A stretch of DNA of 64,000 nt from Micromonospora sp. CCTCC AA 2012012 (GTDB lineage: Bacteria > Actinomycetota > Actinomycetes > Mycobacteriales > Micromonosporaceae), in the NCBI RefSeq assembly GCF_040499845.1, contig NZ_CP159342.1, positions 1,364,001-1,428,000 on the forward strand. Reading direction: 5' to 3'. The translations under genes and the position numbers were made by a program. Numbering within the stretch: position 1 is the stretch's first letter; each line of letters opens with the position of its first letter. Of this stretch, positions 20,030-29,700 are shown piece by piece. The notes beneath the pieces are model-generated. The model was not told the origin of the DNA and ran no database searches. It saw only the letters and a list, made by a program, of their open reading frames with translations.

Positions 20030-20734
20030 GTGGCAACCCTTCTGCTTCTGCGACACGGCCGGACCACCGCGAACGCCGACGGCGGGCTGGCCGGCCGCCA
20101 ACCGGTCGAGCTGGACGACACCGGTCGCGCGCAGGCCTCGGCGGTCGGTGAGCGGCTGCGCGGGCTGCCCCTGGCCGCCGTGGTGACCAGCCCGCTGATC
20201 CGCTGCCGGCAGACCCTGGAGCTGGCCCTGCCGCAGGCCGAGCCGGTGGTGGAGGAGGGGCTGATCGAGTGCGGGTACGGCAGCTGGGAGGGGCAGCCGC
20301 TGAAGAAGCTCGCCAAGGAGCCGCTCTGGCCGGTGGTCCAGCAGCATCCCAGCGCGGCGGTCTTCCCGGACGGTGAGTCGATGGCCGGGATGGCGGCGCG
20401 GGCGGTGGCGGCGGTGCGTTCCTGGGACGCCCGGATCACCGCCGAGCACGGGCCCGAGGCGGTCTGGCTGGCGTGCAGCCACGGCGATGTGATCAAGGCC
20501 ATCGTGGCGGACGCGCTCGGCGTACACCTGGATCTCTTCCAGCGGATCGTGGCGGACCCGGCGTCGGTGACGGCGATCCGCTACACGCCGATGCGACCGT
20601 TCCTGATGCGGCTCAACGACACCGGCGGTGACCTGGCCGCGCTGGTGCCGCCGCCGCGCAAGCGGCGCCGGCGGGCGAGCCGGGCGGCCGACTCGGACGC
20701 GGCGGTGGGTGGTGGCGCGGGGGCGGCCGGGTGA
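20030..20734 (+). CDS. MSMEG_4193-type histidine phosphatase / phosphomutase-like protein
   Basis: This 234-aa protein of the histidine phosphatase superfamily has the phospho-His motif LLRHGRTTANADGGLAGR at the very N-terminus and the second catalytic His in ACSHGDVIKAI. A basic RKRRRRAS stretch and disordered tail end the protein. GTG at 20030 is chosen because it puts the RHG motif close to the N-terminus and has a TAGGGT box 7 bases upstream. It begins a run (DUF3090, SCO1664 family, mshC) conserved across actinobacteria; the substrate is unknown. Confidence 0.88.
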   Translation: MATLLLLRHGRTTANADGGLAGRQPVELDDTGRAQASAVGERLRGLPLAAVVTSPLIRCRQTLELALPQAEPVVEEGLIECGYGSWEGQPLKKLAKEPLWPVVQQHPSAAVFPDGESMAGMAARAVAAVRSWDARITAEHGPEAVWLACSHGDVIKAIVADALGVHLDLFQRIVADPASVTAIRYTPMRPFLMRLNDTGGDLAALVPPPRKRRRRASRAADSDAAVGGGAGAAG

Positions 20735-20846
20735 GCGGCGTCGCCACGCCCGGGACGGCGCGGCGCGGCCGCCGGTGTTTCGCCTTCGGCGGAACCGGCC
20801 TCGGTGCGGTGCGCGACTGTTCCACCCGCCGGATAGGGTCGTGGGT

Positions 20847-21437
20847 ATGACCCACCAGGTGCACGCCTTCGAACCGCCGGAGCGGTTCGTCGCCGGGACC
20901 GTCGGCCCGCCGGGGGAGCGCACGTTCTTCCTTCAGGCGCGGGGCGGTGGCCGGCTGGTCAGCGTCGCGCTGGAGAAGGTCCAGGTGTCCCTGCTCGCCG
21001 AGAAGCTGGAGGAACTGCTCTCCGAGGCGCAGCGCCGGTTCGGCGTGGACCTGCCGGAGGCGGTGCCGGTCGTCGGCGACAACGACCCGCTGGACACCCC
21101 GGTCGACGAGGAGTTCCGGGTCGGGACGCTGGGCCTGGCCTTCGACGTGGACACCGCCACCGTGGTGATCGAGGCGATCGCCGTGGGTGAGGCGGAGGTC
21201 GAGGTCGAGCTCGGCGGCGCCGAGGACGACGAGGAAGACGACGAGGACACCGAGCCGGAGGAGCCGGACGAGGACCTCGACCGGCTGCGGGTGCGGCTGA
21301 CCCCCGAGGCGACGCGCGAGTTCATCGAGCGCGCCCGCCGGGTGGTCAACGCGGGCCGCCCGCCCTGCCCGCTCTGCGGCCAGCCGCTGGATCCCGCCGG
21401 GCACCTCTGCCCGCGGCACAACGGTTACCACCGGTGA
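20847..21437 (+). CDS. DUF3090 family protein (TIGR03847)
   Basis: This 196-aa protein has an N-terminal beta-rich domain (FEPPERFVAGTVGPPGERTFF...ARGGGRLVSVALEK), a very acidic stretch near residues 125-145 and a C-terminal zinc-ribbon-like CPLCGQPLDPAGHLCPRH. These features define the actinobacterial DUF3090 family. It has a TAGGGT box 7 bases before the ATG. It overlaps the next gene by four bases and is a fixed neighbour of the phosphatase-like and SCO1664-like genes; function unknown. Confidence 0.88.
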   Translation: MTHQVHAFEPPERFVAGTVGPPGERTFFLQARGGGRLVSVALEKVQVSLLAEKLEELLSEAQRRFGVDLPEAVPVVGDNDPLDTPVDEEFRVGTLGLAFDVDTATVVIEAIAVGEAEVEVELGGAEDDEEDDEDTEPEEPDEDLDRLRVRLTPEATREFIERARRVVNAGRPPCPLCGQPLDPAGHLCPRHNGYHR

Positions 21438-22252
21438 CGTCGTCCGAACTCCAGCCCCGCCAGGACGGTGCCGAGACGCTGCGGCTGCTCACCGAGGGTG
21501 AGCTCGATCTGGAGGGGCGGCTGGTCGACGCCTCCAACACCACCCTGCGCGGCATCCTCACCCTGGACGGCATGACGGCCCGGTGCGTCTACAAGCCGGT
21601 GCGCGGAGAGCGGCCGCTGTGGGACTTCCCGGACGGCACGCTCGCCGGTCGGGAGGTCTCCGCGTACCTGGTCTCCCGGGCCACCGGGTGGGACCTGGTG
21701 CCGCCGACCGTGCTGCGGGACGGCCCGTTCGGGCCCGGCTCGTGCCAGCTCTGGATCGACGAGCCGGAGGAGGCGGAGCCGCTGGTCGGGTTCGTGCCGG
21801 CGGACGCGCTGCCGCCGCGCTGGTTCCCGGTCGCCGCGGCCCGCGACGACGACGGGTCGGCGTACGCCCTGGCGCACGCCGACGATCCGCGGCTGGCCCG
21901 GCTCGCGGTCCTCGACGCGGTGCTCAACAACGCCGACCGCAAGGGCGGCCACGTGCTGATCGGGCCGGACGACCGGATCTACGGCGTGGACCACGGCGTG
22001 TGTTTCCACGTCGAGGAGAAGCTGCGCACCGTGCTCTGGGGCTGGGCCGGCCGGGAGTTGCCGCCGGACGCGCTGGAGGCGCTGGACGCGCTGGCCGGGC
22101 AGGTCGCGGGTGGCCTCGGCGAGGAGCTGGCCGAGCACCTGACGATCGGTGAGGTCGCCGCGGTGGCCGAGCGGATCGACCGGCTGCGTCGGACCCGTCG
22201 CTTCCCGCAACCGCCCGAGGACTGGCCGGCGATGCCCTGGCCGCCCATCTGA
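21434..22252 (+). CDS. SCO1664 family protein (TIGR03843, kinase-like fold)
   Basis: This 272-aa protein belongs to the actinobacterial SCO1664 family, which has distant similarity to PI3/4-kinase-like folds. Visible features are CVYKPVRGERPLWDFP (a putative nucleotide-binding Lys), LAVLDAVLNNADRKGGHVL and IYGVDHGVCFH, which resemble catalytic and metal-binding loops. GTG at 21434 overlaps the DUF3090 stop, so the two are coupled. Its place next to mshC is conserved in many actinobacteria; the phosphoryl acceptor is not known. Confidence 0.85.
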   Translation: MTSSELQPRQDGAETLRLLTEGELDLEGRLVDASNTTLRGILTLDGMTARCVYKPVRGERPLWDFPDGTLAGREVSAYLVSRATGWDLVPPTVLRDGPFGPGSCQLWIDEPEEAEPLVGFVPADALPPRWFPVAAARDDDGSAYALAHADDPRLARLAVLDAVLNNADRKGGHVLIGPDDRIYGVDHGVCFHVEEKLRTVLWGWAGRELPPDALEALDALAGQVAGGLGEELAEHLTIGEVAAVAERIDRLRRTRRFPQPPEDWPAMPWPPI

Positions 22253-22319
22253 GCCGCTGTCGTGTTGATCACCGCAGGGCCGGCTCCCGGCCGCCTGACG
22301 GATCGTTAGGCTGGCTTTC

Positions 22320-23558
22320 ATGGAGTCTTGGGTGGGACACGAGGTGCCGCGGCTGCCGGGCGACGGCACGACACTGAACCTGTACGACTCGGCGCGCCAG
22401 GGCCCGCAGGCCAGCCGGCCCGACGGCACCGCCTCGATGTACGTCTGCGGGATCACCCCGTATGACGCCACCCACCTCGGTCACGCCGCCACCATGATCA
22501 CTTTTGACCTGGTGCAGCGGATGTGGCGGGACGCGGGCCTGACCGTGCGGTACGTGCAGAACGTCACCGACATCGACGACCCGCTGCTGGAGCGCGCGGC
22601 CCGCGACGGCGAGGACTGGAAGGTCCTGGCCATGCGGGAGACCGCGCTGTTCCGGGAGGACATGGAGGCGCTGCGGATCATCCCGCCGGCGCACTACGTG
22701 GGGGCGGTCGAGTCCATCCCGGACATCGCCGAGAAGGTCCTCGTGCTGCTCAAGGACGGCGCCGCGTACCGCCTCGACGACGGCACCGGTGACGTCTACT
22801 TCGACGTCAGCGCCGCGCCCCGGTTCGGCTACGAGTCGAACCTGTCCCGGCAGGAGATGCTGGAGATCTTCCCGGAGCGCGGCGGCGACCCGGACCGGGC
22901 CGGCAAGCGGGACCCGCTGGACCCGCTGCTGTGGCGCGGCGCGCGCGAGGGCGAGCCGTCCTGGCCCGGTGGGGAGCTGGGCGCCGGCCGGCCGGGCTGG
23001 CACATCGAGTGCGCGGTCATCGCGCTGAACCTGCTGGGTGACCGGATCGACGTCCAGGGCGGCGGCAACGACCTGCTCTTCCCGCACCACGAGTGTTCCG
23101 CCGCGCACGCCGAGCGGCTGACCGGCGTCGCGCCCTTCGCCGACCACTACGTGCACGCCGGCATGATCGGCCTGGACGGCGAGAAGATGTCCAAGTCCAA
23201 GGGCAACCTGGTCTTCGTCTCCCGGCTGCGCGCCGACCAGGTGGACCCGATGGCGGTCCGGTTGGCCCTGATCAGCGGCCACTACCGCGCCGACCGCTCG
23301 TGGACCGACGAGTTGCTCACCGCCGCGCAGGAGCGGCTGGCCCGCTGGCGTCGCGCCGCCGCGGCCCCCGCCGGGCCGTCCGGGGCCGACCTGCTGGCCG
23401 GGGTACGCGCCTGCCTCGCCGACGACCTGGACACCCCGGGCGCCCTGGCGGTGGCCGACGCGTGGGTCGAGCAGACCCTCGCCGGCGTCGCCGACGACGC
23501 GTACGCCCCGGAGCTCTTCGCCGACACCGTCGACGCGCTCCTGGGCATCCGCCTGTAG
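22320..23558 (+). CDS. mshC: Cysteine-GlcN-Ins ligase MshC (mycothiol biosynthesis)
   Basis: This 412-aa enzyme joins Cys to 1-D-myo-inosityl-2-amino-2-deoxyglucopyranoside with ATP, the penultimate step of mycothiol synthesis. It has the class I Cys-tRNA-synthetase-like catalytic fold: [18 protein letters not shown] (zinc Cys and HIGH-type motif), [20 protein letters not shown] (zinc ligands) and the KMSKS loop in [10 protein letters not shown]. It lacks the tRNA anticodon domain of CysS and has the MshC-type length. A TAGGCT box (22307-22312) lies 7 bases before the ATG, so the message is probably leaderless. Confidence 0.95.
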   Translation: MESWVGHEVPRLPGDGTTLNLYDSARQGPQASRPDGTASMYVCGITPYDATHLGHAATMITFDLVQRMWRDAGLTVRYVQNVTDIDDPLLERAARDGEDWKVLAMRETALFREDMEALRIIPPAHYVGAVESIPDIAEKVLVLLKDGAAYRLDDGTGDVYFDVSAAPRFGYESNLSRQEMLEIFPERGGDPDRAGKRDPLDPLLWRGAREGEPSWPGGELGAGRPGWHIECAVIALNLLGDRIDVQGGGNDLLFPHHECSAAHAERLTGVAPFADHYVHAGMIGLDGEKMSKSKGNLVFVSRLRADQVDPMAVRLALISGHYRADRSWTDELLTAAQERLARWRRAAAAPAGPSGADLLAGVRACLADDLDTPGALAVADAWVEQTLAGVADDAYAPELFADTVDALLGIRL

Positions 23559-23564
23559 GGCGGC

Positions 23565-24356
23565 TCAGCCGAGGACGAGGCCGGGGTCCGGGTCGGGGTC
23601 GGCCGCCGGGGCGGGGATCTGGTACTCCTCGGTCAGGGTGGTCATCGGGCCGGGCCAGGTGGCCTGCGCGACCTCGATCGGCTTGCGGTGCGCGTCGTAC
23701 GCGACGTGCAGCAGGTGCAGCACCGGGGTATCGGGGCGGATCTGCAGGATCTCCGCCTCCTCCCGGCTGGGCTGCCGGGCGCTGATCGTGTCGGTGGCGG
23801 TGACGTACCGGCGGCCGGTGGCCTCCTCGGCCTCCTGGTAGAGCGGGCGGCCGAACGCCTCGGCGCGTTCCAGCGAGGTGCCGGCGGTGTCGGCGGGCAG
23901 GAACCAGGAGGCGCCGACCTCGACGGGTGAATCGTCGGTGCGGACCAGGTGCCGCCGGCAGAGCAGGTCGGTGCCGTCGGGCACCCCGAACGCGTCGGCG
24001 ACCTCGGGCGGGGCGGGGGAGCGGCCGACGGAGACGAGCTGCTGCCGGTACCGGGCGGCCAGGTCGGTGTGGTAGCCGCGGAAGCCGCCGTACCGGCCGC
24101 GGGCGAGCCGGTTGAGCCGCCGCCGGGTGCCCCGGACGTACGTACCGGAGCCGGGTTTGGTGATCAGGATGCCCTCGACCCGCAGCTGGTCGACGGCGCG
24201 CTGCACGGTCTGTTTCGCGACGCCGAACATCTCGGCGATGGCCGGGATGGACGGCAGCCGCTCGCCGGGTGCCCAGTCGCCGCGGCGGACCTGGGCCTTG
24301 AGCTGCGCGGCGATCTGCCGGTGCGGGAACTCGGCCGCCCCCGGGTTGATCTGCAT
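23565..24356 (-). CDS. GntR-family regulator, HutC subfamily
   Basis: This 263-aa regulator has an N-terminal winged HTH (residues 8-75: HRQIAAQLKAQVRRGDWAPG, then SIPAIAEMFGVAKQTVQRAV) and a UTRA ligand-binding domain (about 95-235). The ATG at 24356 has GAGGAGG upstream. A CTAGG-TT-CCTAG palindrome 20 bases upstream of the start suggests autoregulation. It is convergent with mshC; no other likely target lies nearby. Confidence 0.9.
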   Translation of the reverse strand: MQINPGAAEFPHRQIAAQLKAQVRRGDWAPGERLPSIPAIAEMFGVAKQTVQRAVDQLRVEGILITKPGSGTYVRGTRRRLNRLARGRYGGFRGYHTDLAARYRQQLVSVGRSPAPPEVADAFGVPDGTDLLCRRHLVRTDDSPVEVGASWFLPADTAGTSLERAEAFGRPLYQEAEEATGRRYVTATDTISARQPSREEAEILQIRPDTPVLHLLHVAYDAHRKPIEVAQATWPGPMTTLTEEYQIPAPAADPDPDPGLVLG

Positions 24357-24375
24357 GCCCGCCTCCTCATGGCAG

Positions 24376-24387
24376 CTAGGTTCCTAG
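24376..24387. promoter_or_regulatory. Palindrome CTAGG-TT-CCTAG, probable GntR operator
   Basis: A perfect 5+2+5 palindrome lies 20 bp upstream of the GntR start, with a related CCTAG at 24393-24397. Its position is right for an autoregulatory site; binding is inferred. Confidence 0.5.
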
Positions 24388-24455
24388 GATGCCCTAGCGG
24401 GTGTGACGGCGCCACCCCGGACACGCCGGTACCGGCCTTCAAGACGAGGAGACCC

Positions 24456-24836
24456 TCAGCAGGGCGGGCGGCGGCAGGTGTCGAGTCGGCCGGGGCGGGG
24501 GCCGAGGTCGCCCGTTCGCCACCGGTCGGCCCAGTTCTGCACCTCGCCGAAGAGCGGGCGCAGCGCCTCGCCCTTGGCGGTGGGGCGGTAGGTGACGTGA
24601 CCGCCGCCGTCGTCGGAGCGATGGATCACGCCCTCGCGTTCGAGTTCGCCCAGCCGCTCGGTGAGCAGCCGGTCCGACAGGCCCGGTACGGCGCAGCGGA
24701 TCTCGCCGAAGCGCAGGTCGGGGCGGGCCAGCAGCACCCGGAGCACGGACGCGGTCCAGCGCCGTCCCAGCATCTCCATGGCGTGCTGGACGTAGGGGCA
24801 GTAGCCGGCCGCGTCGGGCGTGACCTCGGACGTCAC
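24456..24836 (-). CDS. HxlR-family transcriptional regulator
   Basis: This 126-aa winged-HTH protein has the conserved Cys near the N-terminus (AAGYCPYVQHAMEMLGRRWT) and the HxlR core LRFGEIRCAVPGLSDRLLTE, then REGVIHR. Such regulators often sense electrophiles or quinones through the Cys. It is divergent from the azoreductase gene. A TATGCT box 6 bases before the GTG suggests a leaderless mRNA, and the tandem operator-like repeats overlap its -35 region, so it probably represses both itself and azoR. Confidence 0.88.
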   Translation of the reverse strand: MTSEVTPDAAGYCPYVQHAMEMLGRRWTASVLRVLLARPDLRFGEIRCAVPGLSDRLLTERLGELEREGVIHRSDDGGGHVTYRPTAKGEALRPLFGEVQNWADRWRTGDLGPRPGRLDTCRRPPC

Positions 24837-24857
24837 CGGGACAGCATACCTTGACTC

Positions 24858-24886
24858 ACCTTTCGTAAGCGCTTACCTTTCGTAAG
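24858..24886. promoter_or_regulatory. Tandem HxlR operator in divergent promoter
   Basis: The 12-mer acctttcgtaag occurs at 24858-24869 and 24875-24886, a 17-bp period. Between them GTAAGC-GCTTAC (24865-24876) is a perfect 12-bp palindrome, and CTTAC...GTAAG flanks the second copy. The arrangement between hxlR and azoR fits a dimer-of-dimers operator. Confidence 0.65.
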
Positions 24887-24928
24887 TGCCAGCGGGTCGG
24901 CCGCCGGCGATGTCGAAAGGGCTCACCC

Positions 24929-25564
24929 GTGTCCCACAACGGTTCTGATCACGACTCCGCGCCGGTCCGGATCCTGCGCGTCGACAGCAGCGGGCGGTAC
25001 GGCGACTCACTCAGTCGTCGGCTCACCGGCCGGCTCACCGAGGCGCTCGGGCGGCGGCACCCCGACGCGGTGGTGGTGAACCGGGACGTCGCCCAGGGCG
25101 TGCCGTTCCTCACCGAGACCACCATCGCGGCGAGCTTCACCCCGCCGGCCGACCGGACCCCCGGCCAGGCGCAGGCGCTCTCCACCTCCGACCACCTGGT
25201 CGCCGAGCTGCTCAGCGCGGACTACCTGGTGATCGGCGTGCCGATCTACAACTTCTCGGTGCCCGCCACGCTCAAGGCGTACTTCGACCAGGTCGCCCGG
25301 GCCGGCGTCACGTTCAGCTACTCACCGGAGGGGCCGACGGGCCTGGTCACCCGGGTACGGACCGCCTACGTCGCGCTGACCAGCAACGGTGTGCGGCTCG
25401 GCTCCGAGGCCGATCACGCCTCGGCGTTCATCCGGCAGTTCCTCGGCTTCCTCGGCATCACCGACGTCCGCTTCGTCGACGGCAGCGGGCTGCTCTTCGG
25501 CGGCAACGGCCACGAGGAGCAGCTCATCGGCGCGGTCGACGGGCTCGTCCCGGTCGCCGCCTGA
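24929..25564 (+). CDS. FMN-dependent NAD(P)H azoreductase/quinone reductase
   Basis: This 211-aa flavodoxin-fold enzyme begins with ILRVDSSGRYGDSLSR (FMN phosphate-binding loop) and contains the AzoR signature VPIYNFSVPATLKAYFDQV followed by RAGVTFSY. It reduces quinones or azo compounds using NAD(P)H and FMN. GTG at 24929 is supported by an AAAGG site. Its divergent HxlR neighbour and shared operator suggest induction by electrophiles. Confidence 0.9.
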   Translation: MSHNGSDHDSAPVRILRVDSSGRYGDSLSRRLTGRLTEALGRRHPDAVVVNRDVAQGVPFLTETTIAASFTPPADRTPGQAQALSTSDHLVAELLSADYLVIGVPIYNFSVPATLKAYFDQVARAGVTFSYSPEGPTGLVTRVRTAYVALTSNGVRLGSEADHASAFIRQFLGFLGITDVRFVDGSGLLFGGNGHEEQLIGAVDGLVPVAA

Positions 25565-25573
25565 GCAGCTCCG

Positions 25574-25610
25574 CGACGGCGCCGGTGGGTCAGCCCCGCC
25601 GGCGCCGTCG
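25574..25610. terminator. Bidirectional hairpin terminator
   Basis: A 12-bp stem (25574-25585 with 25599-25610) lies between the convergent azoreductase and PAC2 genes. Confidence 0.75.
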
Positions 25611-25621
25611 TGCGGGCCGAC

Positions 25622-26491
25622 TCACCAGGAGCCGGCGGTGGGGCCGGCCGAACCGCCCCGACGGCGCAGGTACTTCTCGAACTCCTGGGCGATCTCGTCA
25701 CCGGTCAACGGGGTGATCCCGGCGTCACCGACCCGCTCCTCCAGCTCGCGCACGTACTCGCCCAGCTCGGCGTCCTGCTCGGCGGCGCTGCGCACCCGCT
25801 GCTCCCACTCGGCGGCCTCCTCGGCCAGGTCGGCCATCGGCACCGGCAGGTCGAGCACCTCCTCGACGCGGTGCAGCAGCGCGAGGGTCGCCTTGGGGCA
25901 GGGCGGGTTGTTGGCGTAGTGCGGCACGTGCACCCAGAACGACACCGCGTCGACCTCGGCCCGGGTGCAGGCGTCGTGCAGCACGCCCACGATGCCGGTC
26001 GGCCCGTCGTAGCGGGTGGGGGTGAGCTGGTAGCGCTGGGCGGCCTCCGCGTCCGACGCGCTGCCGCTGATCGGCAGCGGCCGGGTGTACGGCACGTCGG
26101 CCAGCAGCGCACCGAGCAGCACCACCCGCTCGACCTCCAGGCTGTGGCAGATCTCCAGGACCTGCTCGCAGAAGGTCCGCCAGCGCATGCTCGGCTCGAT
26201 GCCGCGGATCAGCACCACGTCCCGTTCGGTGCCCTCCGGACTGGCCACCATGAACCGGGTGGTGGGCCACTCGACCCGGCGGGTCTCGCCGTCGGCCATG
26301 GTGATGGTGGGGCGGCTCACCTGGAAGTCGTAGAAGTCCTCCGGGTCCAGTTCGGTCACCTGCCGGGACTGCCAGACCTGCTCCAGGTGCTCCACGGCGG
26401 CGGTGGAGGCGTCCGCGGCGTCGTTCCAGCCCTCGAAGGCCGCGATGGCCACCGGGGACCGCAGCACCGGCAGCCCGTCGAACTCCGTCAC
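25622..26491 (-). CDS. PAC2 family protein (proteasome assembly chaperone-like)
   Basis: This 289-aa protein has the PAC2 start IAAFEGWNDAADASTAAVEHL and the segments RDVVLIRGIEPSMRWRTF and VSFWVHVPHYANNPPCPKA. PAC2 proteins in eukaryotes help assemble 20S proteasomes; the actinobacterial function is not established. The acidic helical C-terminus follows. GTG at 26491 overlaps the stop of a short upstream ORF. It is divergent from metH, as in M. tuberculosis (Rv2125/Rv2124c). Confidence 0.88.
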   Translation of the reverse strand: MTEFDGLPVLRSPVAIAAFEGWNDAADASTAAVEHLEQVWQSRQVTELDPEDFYDFQVSRPTITMADGETRRVEWPTTRFMVASPEGTERDVVLIRGIEPSMRWRTFCEQVLEICHSLEVERVVLLGALLADVPYTRPLPISGSASDAEAAQRYQLTPTRYDGPTGIVGVLHDACTRAEVDAVSFWVHVPHYANNPPCPKATLALLHRVEEVLDLPVPMADLAEEAAEWEQRVRSAAEQDAELGEYVRELEERVGDAGITPLTGDEIAQEFEKYLRRRGGSAGPTAGSW

Positions 26492-26583
26492 GCCGTCACC
26501 TCACCCTGCTCGTCGGGGACGGCACCGGGCCGGGGCCCGGTCGTCCGCCCGCCGTGCACGGTGGCGTCCCTGATGTCCTTCAC
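26488..26583 (-). CDS. Putative leaderless 31-aa ORF coupled to PAC2 gene
   Basis: A GTG at 26583 is preceded by TAGGCT (26596-26591 on the minus strand) with a 7-base gap, the same arrangement as other leaderless genes here. It encodes 31 residues starting VKDIRDATVHGGRTTG, and its TGA overlaps the PAC2 GTG. No other promoter-like box was seen immediately before the PAC2 gene, so this ORF may be the true first cistron. It may act as a coupling or attenuation peptide, or be a short protein of its own. Confidence 0.45.
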   Translation of the reverse strand: MKDIRDATVHGGRTTGPRPGAVPDEQGEVTA

Positions 26584-26739
26584 GTCCGTCAGCCTACGTG
26601 CCGGGACGGGATGCGGCCCGTCGGCCGCGCCGGTCACCGGCCCGACCCGCCAACCGAAACAGGCGAACCGGACACGGTGATCCGGCTGACAGTATGTGGG
26701 AAGGCAGGCGTGCGGTAACCAGCGCTCGGATGATCGCAC

Positions 26740-26745
26740 TAACCT
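26740..26745 (+). promoter_or_regulatory. -10 box TAACCT, leaderless metH start
   Basis: TAACCT ends 6 bases before the metH GTG and no Shine-Dalgarno is present. No cobalamin riboswitch sequence is visible upstream. Confidence 0.55.
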
Positions 26746-26751
26746 GACTCT

Positions 26752-29700
26752 GTGCGGACTTCGTTGCTGAATGTGCTGGCGGATCGGATCCTCGTGGCCG
26801 ACGGGGCGATGGGGACGATGCTCCAGGCGGCCGACCTCACCCTCGACGACTTCGAGGGCCTCGAAGGCTGCAACGAGATCCTCAACGTCACCCGGCCCGA
26901 CGTCGTCCGCGGCGTCCACGAGGCCTACCTCGCCGCCGGTGCCGACTGCGTGGAGACCAACACCTTCGGCGCCAACCTCGCCAACCTGGCCGAGTACGAC
27001 ATCCCGCACCGGATCCGCGAGCTCTCCGAGGCGGGTGCCCGGATCGCCCGGGAGGCCGCCGACGCGTACGGGACGGCGGAGCGGCCCCGGTTCGTGCTCG
27101 GCTCGATCGGCCCCGGCACCAAGCTGCCCACCCTCGGGCACGCCGCGTACGCGACGCTGCGCGACGCGTACCAGGAGAACGCCGCCGGGCTGATCGCCGG
27201 TGGGGCGGACGCCCTGATCGTGGAGACCTGCCAGGACCTGCTCCAGGTCAAGGCGGCGGTGGTCGGCTCGCAGCGGGCGATGGCCGAGACGGGCGTACGC
27301 GTCCCGCTGATCTGCCACGTCACGGTGGAGACCACCGGCACCATGCTGCTGGGCAGCGAGATCGGTGCCGCGCTGACCGCGATCGAGCCGCTCGGGGTGG
27401 ACCTGATCGGGCTGAACTGCGCGACCGGCCCGGCCGAGATGAGCGAACACCTGCGCTACCTGTCGCAGCACGCCCGGGTGCCCCTGTCGGTGATGCCGAA
27501 CGCCGGCCTGCCGCAGCTCACCGCCGACGGCGCGGTCTACCCGCTGACCCCGGTGGAGCTGGCCGACGCCCTGGAACGCTTCGTCACCGAGTACGGCCTG
27601 GCCCTGGTCGGCGGCTGCTGCGGCACCACCCCCGAACACATCCGGGTGGTGGCGGAACGGCTGCACGGTGTCCGCCCGGGCCCCCGGGAGCCCCGGCAGG
27701 AGCCGGGTGTCTCCTCGATCTACCACCACGTGCCGTTCGCCCAGGACGCCAGCGTGCTGATGGTGGGGGAGCGGACCAACGCCAACGGCTCGAAGGCGTT
27801 CCGTGAGGCGATGCTCGCCGGTGACTGGCAGGCCTGCGTCGAGATCGCCCGCAGTCAGGCGCGGGACGGCTCGCACCTGCTGGACCTCTGCGTCGACTAC
27901 GTCGGCCGGGACGGCACGCAGGACATGCGCGAGCTGGCCGGCCGCTTCGCGACCGCCTCCACCCTGCCGATCATGCTCGACTCGACCGAGCCGCCGGTGG
28001 TCGAGGCCGGGTTGGAGATGCTCGGCGGGCGCTGCGTGGTCAACTCGGTCAACTTCGAGGACGGCGACGGCCCCGAGTCCCGCTACGCCCGGGTCATGCC
28101 GGTGGTCAAGGAGCACGGCGCCGCCGTGGTGGCCCTGCTGATCGACGAGGAGGGGCAGGCGCGGACGAAGGAGTGGAAGGTCCGGGTCGCCGGCCGGCTG
28201 ATCGAGGACCTGACCACCCGCTGGGGTCTGCGCCGCGCCGACATCCTCATCGACGCGCTGACCTTCCCGATCGCCACCGGCCAGGAGGAGACCCGCCGGG
28301 ACGGCATCGAGACCATCGAGGCGATCCGGGAGATCGCGGCCCGCTGGCCGGGGGTCAACTTCACCCTCGGCATCTCCAACATCTCGTTCGGCCTGAACCC
28401 GGCCGCCCGGCAGGTGCTCAACTCGGTCTTCCTGCACGAGTGCGTGCAGGCCGGGCTGACCTCGGCGATCGTGCACGCCAGCAAGATCCTGCCGATGTCG
28501 AAGATCCCCGACGAGCAGCGCGAGATCGCCCTCGACCTGGTCTACGACCGGCGCCGGGAGGGCTACGACCCGGTGCAGCGGTTCATCGAGGTCTTCGAAG
28601 GGGTGGACGCCGCGTCCGCGCGGGCCACCCGGGCCGAGGAGCTGGCCGCCCTGCCGCTGGACGAGCGGCTCAAGCGGCGGATCATCGACGGCGAGCGCAA
28701 CGGCCTGGAGGCCGACCTGGACGCCGCGATGGCGGGCGGCCGGTCACCGCTGTCCATCATCAACGACCTGCTGCTGGACGGCATGAAGGTGGTCGGTGAG
28801 CTGTTCGGCTCGGGCCAGATGCAGCTGCCGTTCGTGCTCCAGTCCGCCGAGGTGATGAAGACCGCGGTGGCCTACCTGGAGCCGCACATGGAGAAGGCCG
28901 ACGACGGCGGCAAGGGTCGCATCGTGCTCGCCACGGTCAAGGGCGACGTGCACGACATCGGCAAGAACCTGGTCGACATCATCCTGTCCAACAACGGCTA
29001 CGAGGTCGTCAACATCGGCATCAAGCAGCCGATCAACGCCATCCTCGACGCCGCCGAGGAGCACCGGGCCGATGCGATCGGCATGTCCGGGCTGCTGGTC
29101 AAGAGCACGGTCATCATGAAGGACAACCTGGCCGAGATGGCGTCGCGCGGGGTCGCGGAGCGCTGGCCCGTCCTGCTGGGTGGGGCGGCGCTCACCCGGG
29201 CGTACGTCGAGGACGACCTGCGGTCGATGTTCCCCGGCCAGGTGCACTACGCCCGGGACGCGTTCGAGGGACTCTCTCTCATGGACCGGGTGATGACGGC
29301 CAAGCGCGGTGGCGCGCCGGTGATCGACCCCGAGCGGGAGGCGGCGCTGGCGGCGCGGCGGGCCCGGCGGGAGCGGCAGCGGGCCATGGTCAGCGAGGCG
29401 CTGCCCGAGCTGGACGACGCGTCGGTCCGCTCCGACGTCGCCGCCGACGTCGCGGTGCCCACCCCGCCGTTCCTCGGTACCCGGGTGATCAAGGGCGTGC
29501 CGCTGGCCGACTACGCGGCGCTGCTCGACGAGCGGGCGACCTTCCTCGGCCAGTGGGGGCTGCGCGGTTCCCGCGGCGGCCAGGGCCCGTCGTACGAGGA
29601 GCTGGTGGAGGCCGAGGGTCGGCCCCGGCTGCGTTACTGGCTGGACCGGCTGATCGCCGACCAGGTCCTCGAAGCCGCCGTCGTCTACGGCTACTTCCCC

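Noticed and set aside
26600..26751. Cobalamin or SAM riboswitch before metH
   Set aside because: No B12-box, GCCACTG or SAM-IV-like sequence is visible, and the -10 box adjoins the start codon, leaving no leader.
26488..28476. Long minus-strand frame opposite metH
   Set aside because: Shadow of metH; only the final 31 codons are considered as a possible separate ORF, on promoter grounds.
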